From contig JAOTOM010005181.1 of NCBI GenBank assembly GCA_034440615.1, forward strand, positions 1,592,001-1,656,000: a DNA stretch of 64,000 nt. Direction: 5' to 3'. Under the pieces are notes generated by a model that was not told the origin of the DNA, made no database searches, and was given only the letters and a program-made list of their open reading frames with translations. The stretch's first letter is position 1. Each line of letters starts with the position of its first letter. Positions 55,849 through 64,000 of the stretch are shown here, piece after piece. Source of the stretch: Ashinkailepas kermadecensis (taxonomy: Eukaryota > Arthropoda > Thecostraca > Neolepadidae). Both the position numbers and the translations under genes were made by a program.

Positions 55849-56847
55849 GTCGGTGTATTAGGAAGCTTTCTCTTTGTGTCGCGCAAAACAAGCGGGCTAG
55901 TGCATTTCATGTCTAGATTTCGGACCGGGTAGCCACGATCTCTCGCGGACACAACCGACGAGTTTAATTCTGGATTTCGACCAGGACTACTTGTACACTC
56001 GCCTGCAGTTAAATGTTCTAGGGGACTCTTAACTATGGCTGGACGCTAGGAATGTTGCCTGTGCCGCTCCACACCAATAATTACTGGTAGACTGAGCCGC
56101 TTCACAGTTATGCGTTGCGTGACAGCTTCACCACGGGCAAGTGTCCGAGCCATAGGTGACAATTTGCCCTGCAGCCATGAAGCGAGAAACACGGGACTAC
56201 GCTGTTCCCGGCTTGCATTTCTCGGTCGGCCAAACAACATTGGCAGTTCAACAAGCGGTCCACCACTGGAGCCCTTTAGACAAGCAGCATTTGATCGCTG
56301 TGTATTTCGGACTTGGCAACACAGAATGAGCTGGAAGTGTTAGAAGGAGCTCGGTTGCAAAGGATGAAGTGAAAGGAGATGAGAGGTTTATGATGTCAAC
56401 GGAGCATTCCCTTACCCTAAAATAATAATATAATTTTCAACCTTTATACTTTAAAAAAAAATGTATTCGAATTCTTGCTGGGGTGGCTTTATAAACCAGG
56501 CTAAACCCACCTTGTTGCGTGAACCCTGGCCGCATCACCCGATCCATGAATTGCAGTTGTGCAGTATAAATTTGGCAAAACGCTTCACGTGCCGTTAGTG
56601 CATTCACACGGCTATACCGGTAGCTCGCTTTCGACATTATCGTGCCAGTTGCCAACTGACCCTCCCAACCAGGGGCTAAAAGCGAGCGCGTGAAGCGACT
56701 CGAACCCCGTCTTGCCAAGACATGGGAGACCGGCACATGCCAGTGCACAAGCCAACTGAGCTACCGGGGCGGCAAATCCCTAGGTGGCACTTGCTTGCTT
56801 AAACCAGATTCATTGATAAACCGATTAATAACGATTAAAATACACCT

Positions 56848-56873
56848 GTTTCATTGATAATTATCAATGAAAC
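56848..56873. repeat. Perfect 26-bp palindrome
   Basis: GTTTCATTGATAA followed directly by its reverse complement. Confidence 0.85.
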
Positions 56874-56899
56874 TGAATCAATGAAATCAATGAATCATA

Positions 56900-56931
56900 C
56901 AAAAATGTATGATTATAATCATACATTTTTG
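56900..56931. repeat. Perfect 32-bp palindrome
   Basis: CAAAAATGTATGATTA followed directly by its reverse complement, 27 bp from the preceding palindrome. Confidence 0.88.
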
Positions 56932-57269
56932 AGCGTATGGCCTATGTTGTGTGATAAATAATTATGTTTTATGCATGCACTGTGCGCTGTATTGGAAGCG
57001 TCATATTCAGATTTCTACGCGGATAAAATATTACTTCAAGTGGATACCATCCAACTATTTTACAACACGAAGTATTTAGTTTATATTGCCTCAGCACGAA
57101 ATGTAACCGGGACATCCGTCATTCTTGGTGTGCCGCTCCACAGTTAGGCCGTTACGTGACAGTCTACCAAATTTACCGTGGGCCAGTGTCCAGGGATGGG
57201 AATCTGCCTCTTCGATGATCATGTGACCATTTGCTCTGCAGCCTTTAAGAGCACATGCAGGTCATTGAT

Positions 57270-58190
57270 GCTACTGTATTTGCGCCTCAGTCGCACCGAC
57301 AGCATTGGATCGTTCATAACGCAGGCATGGGCTACCACTAAAATTATTTTGAAAAAATGGAAAACTAGTCAACTTCAAAGAATTATGATTCAGTAACAGT
57401 GAATGTGACAGAATAAATGGAAGGAGCGCACAGATAGTGGGGAAGTGGTGGAATCGCTATGAGGCCGAAGGCGAGTTGCGTACGAGGACAAGGGAAGGGT
57501 CTGGCCGCAAGCGGACAACAACTGCAAATCAAAATGCTGCAATTGTTGATGTGAATGTTTATTTTAGCCGGTATCACTATGCAAGCATAATTGCATGACA
57601 TTTAAATGCATGCAATATGCTTCGTAACATTACTGGCTCTTCGTAGCTAGGACATGTTAAGGATTTCAATGATTATGTGCTTATTATCGAACTTTGTGCA
57701 GTCTGAGCCTTTCCAACGAACCGTGACGTGTTATGATGCTGTGTAGAATTACGTTTCGGATCAGTATTCCATGGAAGCCTCGAACATTTTCTTTAGTTTT
57801 CAACTTCAACAGTGGCGTCCTATGCATGGGTTGAGATGCTGAAAAAAATGTTGGATGGGAGCGATTGGTTCAAAGGCGTTTTGAAGTAATTCTTTCCAGA
57901 CAATGCCCACAGGCTCCATGCGAAAGCTCAGCAGATTTGGGGTGAGGCTGAAACCCTCGCTGAATGGGTAGATCCACTCATTTAAGGAAATAAATTCAGG
58001 CCATACAGGTATATATATGTATATATATATATATATAGAGGAAATTAACATTTTTCATTGAATCAAGGTCAAGTTTGTCGAACGTTGAAGCCATATTTCA
58101 TCGCTATCAGCATTGATCAATATCATGTTATATGCAGCATAGAAAGCATGGCATAGAAAGTATAGAAAGCATATAATACATAGAAAGTGG
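57270..58190. other. spacer of the inverted duplication, no gene seen
   Basis: No supported gene; contains a short TA run at 58009-58036. Confidence 0.4.
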
Positions 58191-58195
58191 TTCAA

Positions 58196-58488
<293 letters not shown>

Positions 58489-58689
58489 ACACACACCATA
58501 CCGTTGAAGCCATTTAAGCTGGTAATCGATCCAGGTTGCTGCAAATTAGTTTGTCCTTGTTCCCGACATTTTTCAAAAGCACGCCTTGGTGCTAGAAAGC
58601 GTATTGCACTGGCCTCATGGGACATTATTGATGCTCCCCATGCTGCAATTCAACGCACAACTCTGGCATTAATTTCTACTCAGTCTTCC

Positions 58690-59815
58690 AATAATTAACG
58701 GTGGCTTCACACTAAGAATGACGGATGGCACTGTTGCATGTCGTGCTGAAGCAATATAAGCAGAAACCTTTTATGGCAAAAAAGTTGGATGGTATCCGCG
58801 TGAAGAAATATGTTATCCTCACGGAAATCTTAGTAGGTCGCTTGCAATACAGTGCACAACATATACAATAAATACCAATATATCATACAACATATGCCTG
58901 ACGCCCAACAACTTGTGATTCTCAATGAAATAGACGTAATTTAATCAAGGAACTAATCGACCGGTCAGTGAATTGTCAGTGAATCTGAATTAAGCCAGCA
59001 AGTGCCTCCTCGGGACCCATCTTGCCGGTGGCCCAGTTGATTAGAGCGCTATCCCGCGCCGGTCTCCCCTGTCTTGGCGAGACTGGGTTCGAGCCGCTTC
59101 GTGCGCTCGCTTTTAGCCCCCGGACGGGAGGATCAGTTGGCAATTGGCACGATAAGGTCGAGAGCGTGCTACCGGGGTGGCCGTGTCGGTGTATTGACAG
59201 TACGTGAAGCATTTTGCACAATTTCTACTGTAAAACTGCAATTTATGGATCGGGTGGTGAGGCCAGGGCTCACGCAACAAGCTCTGCTTAGCAATTGGAA
59301 CTTGGTCTATAAAGCCACCCCAGCAATAATTCTAACTAAATTTATAAAAAGCATGCATATTGGACATTATATTATTATTTTGGGGCCAGATAATGCTTCA
59401 TTGACATCATAAACCTCCAATTTCCTTTCACTACATTTTTGCAACCGAGCTTCTTCTAACCTTTCCAGCTCATTATGTTTTGCCACAGTCAGAAATCCGC
59501 CGCTATCAATTGTTGCTTGTCGACCGGAATCCATTGGTAGCCCGCTCGTTGAGCTGCCAGTGTTGTTTTTCCGACCGAGGAAGGCAAGGCGGAAACGGCG
59601 TAGACCCTCTCACTTCATGGCTGCAGGGAAAATTGTCACCTATTGCTCGGACACCTGCCCGTGGTGAAGCTGTCACGCAACGCATAACTGTGAAGCGGCG
59701 CAGTCTACCAGTAATTATTGGTGTGGAGCGGCACAGTCCACGTTCCTAGCGGCAAGCCATAGTCAAGGGTCCCCTAGAACATTTCACTGCAAGCGAGTGT
59801 ACTACTGGTTTCAGT
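58690..59815 (+). repeat. Right arm of the 1.1-kb inverted duplication, with tRNA-like head
   Basis: Inverted partner of 55980-57150. The tRNA-like head on the plus strand (GCCGGTGGCCCAGTTGATTA and GGGTTCGAGCCG, about 59028-59100) matches the left arm's. Beyond it lies an unrelated body shared by both arms. The unit may be a long tRNA-headed element present twice head-to-head. Confidence 0.75.
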
Positions 59816-60149
59816 GGATAGTATGGCTAACATATCAGTTTCGTTGGCCAGTATTATATATCTTTCAGAGACGTCTTAAATAGTTATAAAAAATGATAAA
59901 CGTTACCTGGGATGACACTTTCTGAAACAATCCATGAGCCTTCGTAACCCCTATCGGCTCCGTCGTCAGATGGTATATTAAAAGAGAAGACAATTAATAA
60001 GGTTTCAGAATTTTCAAACAAGGCAGACATGAGCAATGAGGAAATCGGCACTTCAAAGCAGCAAAAATCGGCAAAGAGGCTGTAAGGCATCGCAATTGAA
60101 ACTTCAACACGGTAAAAAGACTGCAAAACACCACAGTTCTCTAATTATC

Positions 60150-62640
60150 CTCCCCCAGATTACTGCCCGTTACGGGGGTATTTTGCAAACTCCTCTAAGG
60201 TGTTCCGCAGATAGTGAGAAAAACGGTGTGCGACAGCGCTCCGAAGTTTATAATACATTTTCCCACATCAATTTGGCATGTTTTGTGACTATTTAGAGTT
60301 CAAGTCATCTACGGTCAAAGAAGTAGTCCAGGTCAATTTAGATCAGCTCTAACAAAGTTCAACCAGTCGTCACGCTTCAACGACTAAATATTTTTGAATG
60401 AAACTTTCATTACAACAATATTTGTGGATGCAACAAAACGCACCAGAGGAATATTCGAATTTTTCGTTTTTGATGACTAATTAGTTTTGCATATTTGCCC
60501 ATGGCACATTGGGCCAGGAGCCCGGGCTAGCGCGACATAATTGGTTTCAGTGACGTTTCGGTATCAATATGGAACATACATCGAACTGTTCGGAATTGAC
60601 CATGGAACATGAACATGACACTACTTTTGTTTAATCAATTCGCCCATGTAAGCATACAAATGCCTGAAACAGGAAACTTTGTCCGACGCAATGGGAAAGA
60701 AATCACAGCCTCATGAAATCGGCTTTTATTAATACGGGTGAAACGAAAATACTGAAGTAGGTTTCTTGCATTGTGCCTGTTTTTCGCTGGAATGGAACAT
60801 TGTCTTGATGATAAAAGTGAAGGAAAAAGGAATTTTCCTTCTTGGTATAATTTTAGCACAATTATTTAAGGACTAACACAAATGACCGAACAAGTGGATC
60901 AGCAAAATTTCGGTAGAGCCGATCTTATGAGTACCGATAGGTACCGCGATAATTTGACCATCATCGTGTTCCACAATAAATTGGCTTTCCGGGCCAGGTC
61001 TACTTTCCTGCTCCAACATGCTACATTGTGTGTGAGAAGCAATTATATGATGGGTCGCCCGCCGAGCGCGCGACGCCGCGGGCCAATCATTGCATGCATA
61101 GCATGACAATCATTCGTGAACCTGCGGGTGGGAAGGGAATCGGGTGCGATTTTTCCTTATTTTATAGCAATATGGCTGCCATAAACTGGTTCAAACATGA
61201 CGCTTTTGGTGTGGTCAATCAGAGTTTTAAAACCGAGAGAAGCGTGTCTCGAAGCCCTTTCGCATATGCATCCTTCTTGCGTCACATAAATTACACATAA
61301 ATTACAGGTTTTGTTCTATGATTTGTTTCTGACAAGAAAAGGTCAGAAATCACAGCCGAAGTGTATTCCACACCTCTCTGAACCTTGGTGCCCAGAAGCG
61401 CTCCCATGATTATGAGGCCGTACACAAATTCCATCTGCATGCGATTGGAGGGAGGGGTGGGGGCGCTCGGAGCGTAACTGGGGTGTAACATCACGAGCAG
61501 CAGTGACAGCATCAGCAGCGGCAGAAGTACGGTGTCGGTGAGGAGTTGTTTGTCGATGCATCGAATCCAGTGTTTCATTTATTCAGTTCTGTCGTCAATC
61601 ACTCGTGTGAGCGTGTAAGTGTATGCACAAATTGCGTGCTGATAGTCTAGACAATAACACACACAGCATGGCCGACGAGTGTCGTTTGCTTTGGTTGCTG
61701 ATAAAACTGACGCATAATAAAAAAAAACGAAAATGATCCTCATTCCATTGCCTTGTACCGAAAGTGTTTTGCGGTCACTTTACGCTCTCCTCCAAGGTTA
61801 GGTCCAAATAAAAAATCCAAGATGGGTCAAGAAATCCAAAATCCGTTCACAAAAACAATTTTCCGCCTCCGTACCCCTTCAAACATTTGCTTGCGATTTT
61901 TCTTTGGTGTAGTGCTTGGACTCAGGGTCCCGCGGCATCGCCAGCCCAGCGGACGACCGCGATCATTCAATTGCTCCTCACAAACAAAGCAGCAGGTTGT
62001 AGGAGGAAAGCCTACCTGCCCCGGAAGGCCAATTTATTGGGGAACACGATGACGCGCAAATTATCGCAGTTCCTGGCGGACGCATAAGATCGGCTCTGGC
62101 GAATACTTTTTAACGCCTTTTTGCGGTCATGAGTCCTAAACATTTCGCGAAGTTATACCAAAACCTTTAGGTATGTTTTTCCTTCACATTTACCATAAGG
62201 CCAATATCTCATTATCGCAAAGCACGCACAATGCAAAAAAAAACTTTTCGATATTTTCAATTTGTCCATATTAATGGAAGCTGATTTCATAAGGCCCTGA
62301 ATCATTTTGCAATCCGTCGGGCAGTTTCTTGTTTTTGGAATGTGTATGCTTGCATGGATATTGGAATATTCACTGAATAACTAGTACCACATTCATGTTC
62401 ATGGTCACTTCGGAACAGTTTGACGTATGTTTCATCTTGAAAATAATCGAGGAAGTAACTGAAACCAATTATGTCGCGCTAGCCCGGGCTCCTGGCCCAC
62501 TGTGTATTGGCGCAAATATGTAAAACATGATTTCAGGCAAACATGCAGAGCAAAAAACATGATATCAGTCGTAAGCCCATAGACCCCTGTGCTGACGTCA
62601 CTTTTTGTGGGAAAAATTTGGGGGTGGTTTCGGATCCTGC
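60150..62640. mobile_element. Relative of the 9109 element, split by an insertion (copy E5)
   Basis: 60170-60500 aligns with 9120-9450, including the TTTTCCCACATCAATTTGG and TTAGTTTTGCATATTTGCCC blocks. 62510-62640 aligns with 9690-9790, including the AAAACATGAT and GACGTCACTTTTT words. The aligned parts flank the 2.0-kb TIR element at 60505-62504. Its AGGTCA pairs are degenerate but keep 4-bp spacing (AGGTCA-ATTT-AGATCA near 60331). Confidence 0.7.
60505..62504. mobile_element. 2.0-kb TIR element nested in E5
   Basis: Inverted termini CACATTGGGCCAGGAGCCCG (60505) and CACAGTGGGCCAGGAGCCCG (complement, ending 62504). The similarity of the two ends covers about 115 bp, including the GCTAGCGCGACATAATTGG block, perfect in both. 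The interior has no recognisable transposase. No target-site duplication was found. The nesting is supported by E5 similarity continuing on both sides. Confidence 0.75.
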
Positions 62641-63810
62641 ACTCACAAGCATTTGAGAACTACGGGCAGTCTCCAAGATCACTGGAAGGCTTCGTCCGAG
62701 CACCACAAGTTATCAAATGAGAACCACAAGGTTCTCAAGATAGATGTTCTCGTCTGAGAATATTCGTCGGTTTCCGAGATTTTTTTGTGACTTCTCCAAG
62801 AACCTGGACAGCCACCCTTCAAGAATATCCGAGAATCATACTGAGGTTTGGACACCATTGTGAGCTCTCACAAGGTCACCATATATTTTCAATGGAGTAT
62901 TGTATATGGTTTATGATGTTATTGGAAGGTGTTATGAGAGCACCACACGCTTCAGCCTGGAAACCACCGTGTAGTCTCCGACACCGTTGCAGGGTATCAC
63001 GAAAGCACCACATTTTGTTTAAAAAACTACTCATCTAGAATATTTCTCCATTTTATGCAACATACATCATACATATCTGCGATCACAAGGTCAGGGCACA
63101 CTGACTCCGTCATCAAACTTCGACAATGTTCCGACCTTTTCTTCTCGAACAACATAGACAAAACCCCAATAAAAATGGACACACCCAAACCGTGAACCTG
63201 CGCTGCTCATTGCTGGTTTTTTACCTGCCACAGTGACATGACCGAGCAATTCCTGAAGAAGAACTAACTGAACTAATGAATGCATCAATTTAACGACATG
63301 TGATCACAAGTAACCAGCGACTGGAAAACTTCAATGCATCACAAATCCACGCCGACAGAGAACTCAACGCATCAAACAGATACAATGTCTTCAGATTCTT
63401 TCGAAAGCAAAATGATGCTCGGTTGACCATTTGGCAGGCGACGTGTGCTGGCTACGAATATCTGTATTTTGCTACCGCAAAATAGCGCTTAAAGATAGGC
63501 CTTCCTGCTACCAACTGATTAGACTCAGTGTATATCCTGCTTACGCTATTGTTGTGCGACTATCATACGTAGTGCATTCACATTTATGAACTTCACCACA
63601 TTTCACATCTGGAATAAATAGTTTTGTTCCACACACGATGCATGCAACGATACGTAAAACTTTGTTGCTCCTTTGAAAACTGTGTTGTCTTGTTGTCTTT
63701 GAACCCACCTCCTCGTCCAGAAGGTGGAAGACTGCGCACTGCTCAGGCGCGAGCAGAACCCGCCTCCCCGTCCCCACAGTGGACGACTGCGCACTCTGAT
63801 GGAGAGCGAG
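62641..63810. other. intergenic, no gene seen
   Basis: No supported gene. Repeated words TCTCCGA, AGCACCAC and CACAAGGT near 62660-63020 suggest a decayed short repeat. Confidence 0.4.
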
Positions 63811-64000
63811 CAGGGGCGTCGATTTGTATCCTTTTGTGGGGGCCATGGCCTCAACAATGTTGATCTTGGCCCCCCAATGTTGATTTGGGCCCCCAATAAC
63901 TTATGCTATTTTATGCTGATAAGAAAGCTAAAGGGGAAAAAAATGAAAAACACCATGCTAAGTAGAAACATTGATGTTAACCAGCACATTTTGTACTGAA
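63811..64000 (+). mobile_element. Start of a DNA element, continuing beyond the window
   Basis: CAGGGGCGTCGATTTGTATC resembles the CAGGGGCGTCGCC terminus of the 23026-28198 element. The other end lies outside the window, so this is tentative. Confidence 0.4.

Larger units (their letters stand above)
55980..57150 (-). repeat. Left arm of a 1.1-kb inverted duplication, with tRNA-like head
   Basis: This arm is matched in inverted orientation by 58690-59815 over about 1.1 kb, with roughly a fifth of positions differing. Inside, on the minus strand, a tRNA-like head (GGTAGCTCAGTTGGC and GGGTTCGAGTCG, about 56770-56695) resembles pol III boxes A and B. It lies in the first intron of the Fox gene. 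A shorter extra piece resembling part of this arm is at about 57125-57260. Confidence 0.75.

Overview
This is a gene-poor, transposon-rich stretch of an animal nuclear genome. The evidence is a spliced forkhead (Fox) exon, an R2 retrotransposon in a piece of 28S rDNA, I-clade-like and CR1/L2/Jockey-like LINEs, hAT-like and TTAA-flanked DNA elements, long CA and TA microsatellites and several minisatellites. R2 with a single N-terminal zinc finger, together with I-clade LINEs, suggests an invertebrate, probably an arthropod and possibly a chelicerate. That placement is inference. No bacterial-type operons, CRISPR arrays or intact tRNA genes were seen.

Layout. 0.4-1.4 kb: a small DNA element with G-run/C-run hairpins at both ends. 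1.9-6.4 kb: a fragment of 28S rDNA split at the canonical R2 site by a nearly complete R2 element. It has an HDV-like ribozyme at its 5' end, one open frame broken by a single frameshift, and an A-rich 3' tail. 7.1-8.2 kb: a GC-rich minisatellite open in several frames. 9.1-9.9 kb: a second hairpin-ended element. 10.6-14.5 kb: the 5' half of an I-clade-like LINE (minus strand), abutting a tRNA-Lys-like SINE head. 16.3-17.3 kb: a 29-bp tandem array and a nearly perfect 295-bp-armed inverted repeat. 19.2-21.0 kb: two TTAA elements, one nested in the other in inverted orientation. 23.0-28.2 kb: a 5.2-kb hAT-like element with a perfect 8-bp target duplication, filled by two kinds of irregular tandem array; a truncated relative lies at 38.3-40.4 kb. 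30.1, 31.5-32.1 and 36.6-37.8 kb: TA repeat, 43-bp and 56-bp minisatellites. 33.1-35.6 kb: a CR1/L2/Jockey-like LINE. 41.5-42.7 kb: a hAT fragment hit by a TTAA element. 43.3-49.4 kb: a decayed LINE in two parts (minus strand). 50.5-53.3 kb: a non-autonomous hAT element. 53.8-54.8 kb: antisense array fragments. 55.6-55.8 kb: exon 1 of a Fox gene, whose first intron holds a 1.1-kb-armed inverted duplication around the CA microsatellite. 60.1-62.6 kb: a 2.0-kb TIR element nested in a relative of the 9.1-kb element.

The only convincing host protein-coding sequence is the Fox exon. The rRNA pieces appear orphaned and carry changes at normally invariant positions. The most distinctive signals are the well-formed R2 ribozyme at the 28S junction, the repeated AGGTCA half-sites at 10-bp spacing (DR4) in several small DNA elements, the 295-bp-armed palindrome, and the hAT-like family carrying two irregular internal arrays.
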